The position numbers and the translations under genes were made by a program. Shown one piece after another: positions 6,209-11,998 of a DNA stretch of 11,998 bases. The stretch lies in the NCBI GenBank assembly GCA_031286555.1, contig JAITUD010000248.1, positions 1 to 11,998 of the forward strand, written 5' to 3'. The notes below the pieces were generated by a model that saw nothing but the letters and a program-made list of their open reading frames with translations, was not told the origin of the DNA and made no database searches. The stretch comes from Microbacterium sp. GTDB taxonomy: Bacteria; Actinomycetota; Actinomycetes; Actinomycetales; Microbacteriaceae. Positions within the stretch are counted from its first letter, which is position 1. Each line of letters begins with the position of its first letter.

Positions 6209-8519
6209 CCAGCGCCGCCGGCCCTTCGGTCACGAGCAGGTGGAACTGCGCAGCATCCAGAACCCGGATCCCGAGGTCCTCGGCCTTCGCGAGCTTCGAA
6301 CCCGCACCGGGGCCGGCCGCGACGAAGTCGGTCTTCTTCGACACCGAGGATGCCGCCTTGCCGCCGGCCTTGATGATCGCCTCCTGCGCGCCCTCACGGG
6401 TGTAGCCGTCGAGGGATCCGGTGGCGACCACGGTCAGCCCGTCGAGCACGCCGCCCTCGGACACCGCAGCGCCAGGGCCCGGATGCCCGGGCGTGGACCA
6501 CTGCACTCCGGCATCCGCCCACTGCCGCACGATGTCCTGATGCCAGTCGATCTCGAACCAGCTGAGCAGCGAGTCGGCGATGATGCCGCCGACACCCTCG
6601 ACCGCGGCGAGCTCGTCACGGCTGGCCGCGCGGATCGCGTCGAGCGAGCCGAACCACTGCGCGAGTGCGCGCGCGGCGACGGGCCCGACGTGGCGGATGT
6701 TCAGCGAGACGAGCAGCCGCCACAGCTCCTTGGTCTTGGCCTTGTCGAGTTCGGCGATGAGCTTGATCGCCTGGGAAGACGGCTGAGGCCCCTCGATGCC
6801 CGCCTTCTTCTCATCGGCGGTGGGGTTGCGGCTGAACGGCGACCGGGTCTTCACGATGCCGTCATCGTCCTCCTTCGGCAGTCCGGTCTCGGAGTCGCGT
6901 ACGACCACGGAGATCGGCACGATGTCCTCGAGGACGAGCGAGAACAGCCCGGCCTCGGTGTCGAGCGGCGGCACGGCGGGATGGCTCGGCTGGGTGAGCG
7001 CCGCCGCCGTCACTTCGCCGAGCGCCTCGACGTCCAGGGCGCCGCGCGACCCGATGTGCTCCACGCGCCCCCGCACCTGCGCAGGGCAGGAGCGGGTGTT
7101 CGGGCAGCGCAGGTCGATGTCGCCTACCTTGGCGGGCGCGAGGATCGACCCGCATTCGGGGCATCTCTCCGGCATGACGAACTCGCGCTCGGTGCCGTCG
7201 CGCTTCTCCACCACCGGGCCGAGCACCTCGGGGATGACGTCACCGGCCTTGCGCAGCACCACGGTGTCGCCGATCAGCACGCCTTTGGCCTTGACGACGT
7301 CCTTGTTGTGCAGCGTCGCCTGCCGCACGACAGACCCGGCGACGTGCGCGGGCGCCATCACGGCGAAGGGGGTCGCACGACCGGTGCGACCGACCGAGAC
7401 CACGATGTCGAGCAGCGTGGTCTGCACCTCCTCCGGCGGGTACTTGTACGCGATCGCCCAGCGCGGGGCGCGGCTGGTCTGGCCGAGCTCGGCGTGCAGC
7501 TCGAGCTCGTCGACCTTGACGACGATGCCGTCCAGCTCGTGCTCGATGTCGTGCCGATGCTCGCCGAAGTACGCGACGAAGTCGGCGACCTCGTCGATCG
7601 AGTGGCACACCTTGTAGTGCGGGCTGGTGGGCAGCCCCCACTCGGCGAGCAGGCCGTAGACCTCGCTCTGGGCGGCGACTGGCGGATTCTCCCAGGCGCC
7701 GATGCCGTGCACGTACAGCGCGAGCGACTCCGTGCGCAGGAGCCCCGCCTCGAGTTCGAGGCCCTCCTTCTTGTCGAGCTGCTGGCGCAGGCCGCCGCTC
7801 GCCGCATTGCGCGGGTTGGCGAAGGAGGGGAAGCGCCGGGCGGCGGCCGCACGCGCCTTCTCCTCGTCGAAGGGCTTCTTCGCCCCGGAACGCGCCTCCC
7901 AGCGCGCGAGCGCGTCGGCGTAGGCGCGGTCGCGGAAGGCGGCCTGGGCGGCGTTGAGCCGCTCGAACGCGGCGACCGGGATGAACACCTCGCCACGCAC
8001 CTCGACGATGGAAGGATGCCCGGAGCCGCTCAGTCGCGGCGGGATGTCGGCGAGCCGCAGCGCGTTCTCGGTGACGATCTCGCCCACGCGGCCGTCGCCG
8101 CGAGTGGCCGCGGAGGTGAGCACGCCATTCTCGTAGCGCAGGTTGATCGCGAGGCCGTCGATCTTCAGCTCGGTGAGCCAGGCGACATCGCGACCTGCGG
8201 CCGCCTTGGTCTTGACCTCCCAGTCGCGCAGCTCGTCCAGCGAGAAGACGTTGTCGAGGCTCAGCATCCGCTCGGCGTGCTCGATCGTCGCGAGCCCCGT
8301 CGCCTCCGCCGCTCCGACCATCTGCGTGGGCGAGTCCTGCCCCTGCAGTTCGGGATGCAGCCGCTCGAGCTCTTCGAGCCGACGCATCCACCCGTCGTAG
8401 GTGGCGTCGTCGACGAGCGAGGTGTCACGCCCGTAATAGGCGTCCTTCGCATCGAGGATGCGGGTGGTCAGCTCCTCGGCCTCGTTGCGGGCGTCTTCCA
8501 GCGAGATGTTCTCCGGCAC
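6201..8519 (-). CDS. ligA: NAD-dependent DNA ligase
   Basis: LigA seals nicks in duplex DNA with NAD+ in replication and repair. The 772-residue protein is intact: an Ia domain with YYGRDTSLVDDATYD (28-42) for NMN binding, the adenylated lysine K119 in TELKIDGLA, SVGRTG (375-380), KYPPEE (359-364), a four-cysteine zinc site (C453, C456, C472, C478), helix-hairpin-helix repeats (about 490-680) and a C-terminal BRCT domain (about 690-772). It is about 100 residues longer than E. coli LigA; most of the excess lies in inserts near 196-231 (before FANPRNAASG) and 532-582 (a charged, Pro-containing stretch in the HhH region). I think such inserts occur in related Microbacteriaceae. GTG 8519 is 6 bases after TAGACT, so the mRNA is probably leaderless. 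It heads a run with the kinase and permease genes. Confidence 0.97.
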   Translation of the reverse strand: MPENISLEDARNEAEELTTRILDAKDAYYGRDTSLVDDATYDGWMRRLEELERLHPELQGQDSPTQMVGAAEATGLATIEHAERMLSLDNVFSLDELRDWEVKTKAAAGRDVAWLTELKIDGLAINLRYENGVLTSAATRGDGRVGEIVTENALRLADIPPRLSGSGHPSIVEVRGEVFIPVAAFERLNAAQAAFRDRAYADALARWEARSGAKKPFDEEKARAAAARRFPSFANPRNAASGGLRQQLDKKEGLELEAGLLRTESLALYVHGIGAWENPPVAAQSEVYGLLAEWGLPTSPHYKVCHSIDEVADFVAYFGEHRHDIEHELDGIVVKVDELELHAELGQTSRAPRWAIAYKYPPEEVQTTLLDIVVSVGRTGRATPFAVMAPAHVAGSVVRQATLHNKDVVKAKGVLIGDTVVLRKAGDVIPEVLGPVVEKRDGTEREFVMPERCPECGSILAPAKVGDIDLRCPNTRSCPAQVRGRVEHIGSRGALDVEALGEVTAAALTQPSHPAVPPLDTEAGLFSLVLEDIVPISVVVRDSETGLPKEDDDGIVKTRSPFSRNPTADEKKAGIEGPQPSSQAIKLIAELDKAKTKELWRLLVSLNIRHVGPVAARALAQWFGSLDAIRAASRDELAAVEGVGGIIADSLLSWFEIDWHQDIVRQWADAGVQWSTPGHPGPGAAVSEGGVLDGLTVVATGSLDGYTREGAQEAIIKAGGKAASSVSKKTDFVAAGPGAGSKLAKAEDLGIRVLDAAQFHLLVTEGPAALDA

Positions 8520-8525
8520 GGATCG

Positions 8526-8537
8526 AGTCTACGAGCG
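8526..8537 (-). promoter_or_regulatory. Putative ligA promoter -10 region (CGCTCGTAGACT)
   Basis: TAGACT (8526-8531, minus strand) ends 6 bases before the ligA GTG. The 12-mer is identical to that before mnmA, and its last 10 bases are shared with gatC. Confidence 0.6.
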
Positions 8538-8585
8538 CCCGCCGACATCTGCCGGGCGCGTCGTGGGGCGTCTTCCGCCCGGCAC

Positions 8586-8652
8586 GATCTCGGAGATCCG
8601 CAGCGCACCGGAGACGGATGCCGCGGACGCTCCGCGATCTCGCCGATCTCCG
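8586..8652. other. Cluster of palindromic GATCTC sites between ligA and the Nudix gene
   Basis: The 164-base divergent gap holds the odd palindrome GATCTC-G-GAGATC (8586-8598) and two more GATCTC copies (8636-8641, 8645-8650). CGGAGATC (8591-8598) is complementary to GATCTCCG (8645-8652), and a tight hairpin CGCGGA-CGC-TCCGCG (8622-8636) lies between. It could be an operator region for one or both genes; no regulator can be named. Confidence 0.35.
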
Positions 8653-8671
8653 GGGCCCTGGGCGACATGGT

Positions 8672-8677
8672 TACCCT
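8672..8677 (+). promoter_or_regulatory. Putative Nudix gene -10 box (TACCCT)
   Basis: TACCCT ends 6 bases before the ATG at 8684 (spacer GAGCAG). This decides the start: the open frame reaches back to 8618, but that extension would place the promoter inside the gene. Confidence 0.55.
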
Positions 8678-8683
8678 GAGCAG

Positions 8684-9145
8684 ATGCCCCGAGTGATGAC
8701 GACGGTGTTCCTGCATGACGACGAGCGCGTGCTGCTGCTGCATCGCGAGGGATCCCGCGTCATCGAGGACTCCTGGGTCGGCATCGGCGGGCACGTCGAT
8801 CCCGGCGAGGACGTGCGGGATGCCGCTCTGCGCGAACTCGCGGAGGAGGTCGGGCTGCACGAGGCAGACCTGTGCGACCTCCGCCTGAGATACACGGCGA
8901 CCAGGGACACCGGCGAGGAGACGAGGACCGTGCACTATTCCACCGCACGACTCGCAGGCGGAGTCGGCGCGCCGACGACCTGCACGGAGGGCCCACTGAA
9001 GTGGTTCGCACTCGCGGATGATCTGTCGGATCTCCCGATGCCGCCGACCGGCCGGATCGTCTTCGATCATTGGCAGCGCATCGGTCGCCTTGACGTGAAG
9101 ACACGAGATCTGCGCGCGGGCGACATGGTCGTTCTCACCGAATGA
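8684..9145 (+). CDS. Nudix hydrolase (MutT-like)
   Basis: Nudix enzymes cleave nucleoside diphosphates linked to another group, with Mg2+ held by the Nudix box. The 153-residue protein carries a full box: G36-x5-E42-x7-R50-E51-L52-x-E54-E55-x-G57-L58. Before it come the strands TTVFLHDDERVLLLHREG and the segment DSWVGIGGH, arranged as in MutT/MTH1-type proteins; this suggests nucleotide-pool cleaning, but substrate is not predictable from the box. I start at ATG 8684, giving MPRVMTTVFL, rather than at the upstream frame opening, because a -10 box sits 6 bases before it and the extension is Arg-rich and unlike the family. The next gene starts 46 bases after the stop, with its own promoter. Confidence 0.9.
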   Translation: MPRVMTTVFLHDDERVLLLHREGSRVIEDSWVGIGGHVDPGEDVRDAALRELAEEVGLHEADLCDLRLRYTATRDTGEETRTVHYSTARLAGGVGAPTTCTEGPLKWFALADDLSDLPMPPTGRIVFDHWQRIGRLDVKTRDLRAGDMVVLTE

Positions 9146-9179
9146 GTGCCCCCGCACGATCCTCAAGGCGCAGAGCACC

Positions 9180-9185
9180 TACGTT
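9180..9185 (+). promoter_or_regulatory. Putative -10 box of the phosphotransferase-like gene (TACGTT)
   Basis: TACGTT ends 6 bases before the GTG at 9192 (spacer GGATGC), predicting a leaderless mRNA separate from that of the Nudix gene. Confidence 0.55.
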
Positions 9186-9191
9186 GGATGC

Positions 9192-10001
9192 GTGACCACG
9201 CACACTCATGATCTGTCGTTCATCGAGACCGAGGTTCGCAAGCGATTCATGAGCTGGACCGACGGCGAGGCCGACCGGGAGTGGAGCTGCCTCACGCTCA
9301 TCGCCCAGCACTCACCCGGCCTGGCGCCGCGCCCCCTGCGTCGGGAGGCTGCCGACGGTGCGCCGGTGATCGTCATGGAGCGCCTCGGCGGTCATCCGCT
9401 CGGCGCCGCGCCCCTGTCCTCAGAGCAGACGACCGCGCTGGGCGTCGCGCTACGCACCCTCTACGATCTGCCGTTCGCCGCTGTGCAGGCGAGCGGAATC
9501 GGTGAGCGGCGCTTCGGCCCGTCGTCTTTGCGTGCGCACCTCCGCGACTGGTCCGCCGCCCCGTACGACCTGAGCGCGACCCAGCGGCCGAAACTGATCG
9601 AGCGCGCACTCGTCGAGGCGAACGGCTTCCTCAGCGATGGGCCGGAACCGGAGATCCGGCTGTCCGTGCTGGGGATCGCCGACCTCAATCCCGCCAACGT
9701 GCTGTGGGACGGCAGCGTCTGTCGTCTCGTCGACTTCGAGGACGGCGGGCTCTCCGACCCGGCGTTCGAGCTCGCCGATCATGTCGAGCACCTCGCCGGC
9801 CGCGGCGTGTACGACGCCGACGCACTCATCGGAGCAGTCGGCCTCTCCACCGTTGAGCGGGAGCGGCTCTCCGGATGGCGCACACACTGGGCGATCTTCT
9901 GGCTGATCATGCTGCTGCCGGGCAACGGCGGCTTCCTGCGCAATCCGCCCGGGACGACGGAGGAACAGGCCGAGCGCGTGCTGAGTATGCTGGCGAACTG
10001 A
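9192..10001 (+). CDS. Aminoglycoside phosphotransferase/choline kinase-fold protein, substrate unknown
   Basis: The 269-residue protein has a protein-kinase-like C-lobe: LGIADLNPANVLWD (160-173) fits the APH catalytic loop, with catalytic Asp164 and Asn169, followed by LVDFEDGGLSDPAFELADH (179-197), where Asp181 should bind metal. Two things are odd. The His of the usual HGDL signature is Ile162, with Ala163 in place of Gly. The N-lobe is very short: only about 15 residues precede the strand VRKRF (15-19), in which Lys17 may be the ATP lysine, so no glycine-rich loop is visible. Glu26 or Glu30 could be the helix-C acid. The family includes antibiotic, choline, homoserine and sugar kinases; resistance should not be assumed. 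Start GTG 9192 is supported by its -10 spacing. It is convergent with mnmA. Confidence 0.78.
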   Translation: MTTHTHDLSFIETEVRKRFMSWTDGEADREWSCLTLIAQHSPGLAPRPLRREAADGAPVIVMERLGGHPLGAAPLSSEQTTALGVALRTLYDLPFAAVQASGIGERRFGPSSLRAHLRDWSAAPYDLSATQRPKLIERALVEANGFLSDGPEPEIRLSVLGIADLNPANVLWDGSVCRLVDFEDGGLSDPAFELADHVEHLAGRGVYDADALIGAVGLSTVERERLSGWRTHWAIFWLIMLLPGNGGFLRNPPGTTEEQAERVLSMLAN

Positions 10002-10003
10002 GC

Positions 10004-10069
10004 GGCGCCGACCGGCACGGACTGCTGTGCGACCGCGACGCGCCTCGGGTCAGGCGCCGACCGGCACGG
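10004..10069 (+). repeat. 17-bp direct repeat, one copy in the mnmA 3' end
   Basis: GGCGCCGACCGGCACGG occurs at 10004-10020, just after the phosphotransferase-like gene's stop, and again at 10053-10069, where on the minus strand it encodes the last residues of MnmA. The copies are 49 bases apart. This could be a relic of a short duplication at the convergent junction. Confidence 0.6.
10040..10057 (-). terminator. Possible hairpin over the mnmA stop codon
   Basis: On the minus strand GCGCCT (10052-10057) and AGGCGC (10040-10045) form a perfect 6-bp stem with a 6-base loop that contains part of the mnmA stop codon. It is the only stem I see in the 48-base gap between convergent genes, and it lacks a T-run. 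Confidence 0.3.
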
Positions 10070-11147
10070 CTGACACAGTCGTGTCGATCGTGAACTGACC
10101 GAGCACGCGGGTGCCGATGTAGAGCACGGCGCTCTGCCCCGGGGCGACGCCGTCGAGCGGCTCGTCGGGTATGACTCGCACCCCCGCATCCGTCACGAAG
10201 GCGCGCGCCGGCACCGGTTCGGCGTGTGCGCGGATCTGCACCTCGCAGGAGAACTCGGATGCCGAAGGCGCGGCGCCGGCCCAGGAGAATCTCTCCCCCG
10301 AGATCTCGGCGATCGCCAGGGCCTCCTTCGGGCCCACCACGACGGTGTTGGAGACGGGGCGCACCTCGAGCACGAACCGCGGCTTGCCGTCCGCGGCCGG
10401 AACGCCGAGACGCAGCCCCTTGCGCTGCCCGACAGTGAAAGCGTGGGCGCCGTCATGCGTGCCGACGACTTCGCCGTCCCGGTCGAGGATCTCGCCCTGC
10501 TCGGCACCGACCTTCTCGGCGAGCCAGCCGCGGGTGTCCCCGTCGGGGATGAAGCAGATGTCGTGGCTGTCCGGCTTCTGAGCGACGCTCAGGCCGCGCT
10601 CCGCGGCCTCTGCACGCACCAGCGCCTTCGACGGCGTCGAGCCCAGCGGGAAGTAGGTGTGCGCGAGCTGTTCGGCGTTCAGCACACCCAGCACGTAGGA
10701 CTGATCCTTCGCGTTGTCCGAGGCACGATGCAGCTCGAGGCCCTCCGTGCCGTCGACCAGCGTCGCGTAGTGACCTGTGCAGACCGCGTCGAAGCCGAGT
10801 TCGATCGCGCGCTCCAACAGGGCGGCGAACTTGATCTTCTCGTTGCAGCGCAGGCACGGGTTCGGGGTACGACCGGCCTTGTACTCCGAGATGAAGTCCT
10901 CGATGACGTCGTCGCGGAAGCGCTCCGAGAAGTCCCAGACGTAGAACGGGATGCCGAGCAGGTCGGCAGCGCGACGGGCATCCATCGCGTCCTCGATCGT
11001 GCAGCATCCGCGGCTGCCGGTGCGCAGCGTGCCACCGGCGCGCGACAGCGCCAGGTGCACGCCGACCACGTCGTGGCCGGCCTCGACCGCGCGGGCCGCC
11101 GCCACCGCGGAGTCGACCCCTCCGCTCATCGCCGCCAGAATACGCAT
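10050..11147 (-). CDS. mnmA: tRNA-specific 2-thiouridylase
   Basis: MnmA (TrmU) thiolates U34 in the anticodon of tRNAs for Lys, Glu and Gln, using ATP and sulfur that starts at a cysteine desulfurase. The 365-residue protein has the PP-loop SGGVDS (8-13), GCCTIEDAMDARR (47-59), the catalytic Cys98 in GRTPNPCLRCN, the second redox Cys198 in DSHDICFIP, and C-terminal beta-barrel sequence ending VSAVPVGA. The frame stays open upstream to 11435, but ATG 11147 gives MRILAAMSGGVDS, the family start, and sits 7 bases after TAGACT. That -10 box overlaps the stop of the adjacent cysteine desulfurase remnant, only 10 bases upstream, so mnmA should be expressed independently of it. Gene pairing with the desulfurase is the classic actinobacterial order. 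Confidence 0.97.
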   Translation of the reverse strand: MRILAAMSGGVDSAVAAARAVEAGHDVVGVHLALSRAGGTLRTGSRGCCTIEDAMDARRAADLLGIPFYVWDFSERFRDDVIEDFISEYKAGRTPNPCLRCNEKIKFAALLERAIELGFDAVCTGHYATLVDGTEGLELHRASDNAKDQSYVLGVLNAEQLAHTYFPLGSTPSKALVRAEAAERGLSVAQKPDSHDICFIPDGDTRGWLAEKVGAEQGEILDRDGEVVGTHDGAHAFTVGQRKGLRLGVPAADGKPRFVLEVRPVSNTVVVGPKEALAIAEISGERFSWAGAAPSASEFSCEVQIRAHAEPVPARAFVTDAGVRVIPDEPLDGVAPGQSAVLYIGTRVLGQFTIDTTVSAVPVGA

Positions 11148-11154
11148 GGGCTCC

Positions 11155-11166
11155 AGTCTACGAGCG
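11155..11166 (-). promoter_or_regulatory. Putative mnmA promoter -10 region (CGCTCGTAGACT)
   Basis: TAGACT (11155-11160, minus strand) ends 7 bases before the mnmA ATG, and its TAG is the stop codon of the cysteine desulfurase remnant (11158-11160). The 12-mer is identical to that at ligA. Confidence 0.6.
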
Positions 11167-11885
11167 GGTGGCTGGAGAGGCACCGGACGCCCGTGCGTAG
11201 GCATCACCGATCGCCGCGAGCACCGCGTCGACATCGGCGTCCGTGGACGTGCGCCCCAGCGTGAAGCGCAGCACGCTCCTGGCGTCCTGCTCGCTGCGTC
11301 CGAGCGCCATGACCACGTGCGAGGGCTCGGCGACGCCGGCCTGGCAGGCCGAGCCGGTGGATGCCGCGACCCCCGCCATGTCCAGAAGGAACAGCAGGCT
11401 CTCCCCCACCGCACCCGGGAACAGCACGTGCGCATTGCCCGGCAGGCGATCGACAGGATCGCCGAGCAGCTCCGCCTGCGGCACAGCGGAACGGATGCCG
11501 GAGATCAGCCGGTCGCGAAGAGCCGTCAGCCGCGCGGTCTCGGCGGTCCGCTCCACCTCTGCCAGCTCCAGGGCGACGGCGAACGCCGCGGCACCCGCGA
11601 CGTCCTGCGTCCCTGCACGCAGCCCGCGCTGCTGGGCCCCGCCGTGCAGCAGCGCGGAGATGCGCGCCGTGCGCGCGACGACCAGCGCGCCGATGCCCAC
11701 CGGCGCGCCGAGCTTGTGCCCGGCGACGGACATCGCGACGAGCCCGGCACCGGGCGCGGCGTCCCCGCGCAGCGCTCGGAATGACAGGGGCTCGTGCCCC
11801 CAGGCTGCTACGGCGTCCAGATGCAGGGGCACGCCGGCATCCGCCGCGGCCGACGCCAGAGCCGCGCTGTCCGAGATCGGCACGG
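11158..11885 (-). pseudogene. Cysteine desulfurase (IscS/NifS family), 5' part missing
   Basis: Cysteine desulfurases use PLP to take sulfur from cysteine for Fe-S clusters and tRNA thiolation. The C-terminal two thirds look sound: GVPLHLDAVAAWGH with the Asp that contacts the PLP nitrogen, the PLP lysine in GHKLGAPVGIGAL (codon 11713-11715), ALLHGGAQQRGLRAGTQDV, and the catalytic Cys in STGSACQAG (codon 11344-11346). Upstream of about 11,845-11,885 similarity stops: the expected NNE-G-QP segment, the catalytic His region and the N-terminus are absent, although the frame stays open to the window edge. The opposite strand there encodes a different protein. About 180 residues are missing. The Gln that usually follows the PLP Asp by three residues is Ala here. 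The break could be a true deletion or an assembly artefact; an off-window start cannot restore the family sequence without a rearrangement. Confidence 0.75.
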
Positions 11886-11998
11886 CGCTGGAGCGGGTCG
11901 AACTCGACGGCGTGACGCACTGGTTCGATCCCGCGAGCACGACGCGCCGCGCACGCAACCCGCCGGCGGCCCACCTGTTTCCGGTATACGACGAGGCG
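11852..11998 (+). pseudogene. Winged-helix DNA-binding (HTH_42-type) protein, internal fragment lacking its 5' part
   Basis: The plus strand reads 49 residues, from DARAALSEIGTALERVELDG through VTHWFDPAS to NPPAAHLFPVYDEA at the window edge. This resembles the middle to C-terminal part of HTH_42-type winged-helix proteins (the family that includes AlkZ-like DNA glycosylases), where a DAR-AL helix, a DG-x-x-YW segment and the hallmark PPRVHLLPxYDEY follow in this order. Upstream in the same frame the expected sequence is not found; instead the DNA is antisense to the cysteine desulfurase. The exact left limit is uncertain because both readings fit 11,852-11,885. The gene continues right, out of view. 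The family call is from pattern memory alone, so moderate confidence. Confidence 0.55.

Noticed and set aside
5681..8519. Toxin-antitoxin or defence cassette built around the zeta-like kinase
   Set aside because: No antitoxin-sized partner is adjacent. The neighbours are ligA and a permease, so the fold similarity alone does not support this.
5874..8696. 940-residue open frame on the plus strand
   Set aside because: It is antisense to ligA, whose motifs are complete. The translation is Arg/Gly/Asp-rich without family features, as expected for an out-of-frame shadow in high-G+C DNA.
9192..10001. Aminoglycoside resistance gene
   Set aside because: Only the broad fold is supported. The signature loop is altered, the N-lobe is short, and there is no mobile context.
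11148..11435. 96-residue N-terminal extension of MnmA
   Set aside because: The extension is an out-of-frame reading of the desulfurase 3' end. ATG 11147 gives the normal family start and promoter spacing.
11886..11998. Open minus-strand frame continuing the desulfurase to the window edge, with a TTG at 11958
   Set aside because: The residues there (such as RRVVLAGSNQCVTPSSST) do not resemble the desulfurase N-terminal region, while the plus strand gives a family-like winged-helix sequence.

Overview
The window is about 70% G+C, and GTG start codons are common. Its gene content and order (cysteine desulfurase, mnmA, ligA, gatC, gatA on one strand) match the conserved actinobacterial block. 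Details such as the long LigA with lineage-type insertions and the TAnnnT-driven leaderless starts point to Microbacteriaceae, probably Microbacterium or a close relative. That assignment comes from protein style and synteny, not from a marker gene.

Layout, left to right. The minus-strand pair gatC-gatA (1-1107; gatA runs off the left edge) encodes subunits of the tRNA-dependent amidotransferase. Divergent from it is a long-chain acyl-CoA synthetase (1154-2854, +), followed by a DeaD/CsdA-like RNA helicase (2922-4736, +). A 184-base convergent gap holds a perfect 17-bp inverted repeat. Next, on the minus strand, is an operon-like run read right to left: ligA (8519-6201), a small P-loop kinase overlapping it by 8 bases (6208-5681), and a FetB/UPF0014-type permease (5670-4921). 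A Nudix hydrolase (8684-9145) and an APH-fold phosphotransferase-like protein (9192-10001) run on the plus strand. They face mnmA (11147-10050, -), which sits just downstream of a cysteine desulfurase gene whose 5' part is missing.

Two things stand out. First, eight of the ten genes with a visible start have a TAnnnT hexamer ending exactly 6 or 7 bases before the start codon and no convincing Shine-Dalgarno sequence, so they are probably leaderless. The two exceptions, gatA and the small kinase, are internal cistrons with an SD sequence or a stop/start overlap. Three of these promoters (gatC, ligA, mnmA) share CTCGTAGACT, and in two cases the upstream gene's TAG stop codon is the first half of the -10 box. 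Second, at the right edge the cysteine desulfurase loses family similarity near 11,845-11,885. From there the opposite strand reads as the C-terminal part of a winged-helix (HTH_42-type) protein. Both genes lack their 5' parts and point away from each other, as expected if one deletion, or an assembly collapse, removed a divergent promoter region.

Most genes serve housekeeping roles: tRNA amidation and thiolation, DNA ligation, RNA remodelling, lipid activation and nucleotide clean-up. I found no CRISPR array, tRNA, rRNA, insertion sequence or phage gene, and no clear new defence or biosynthetic system. No gene-free stretch exceeds 300 bases.
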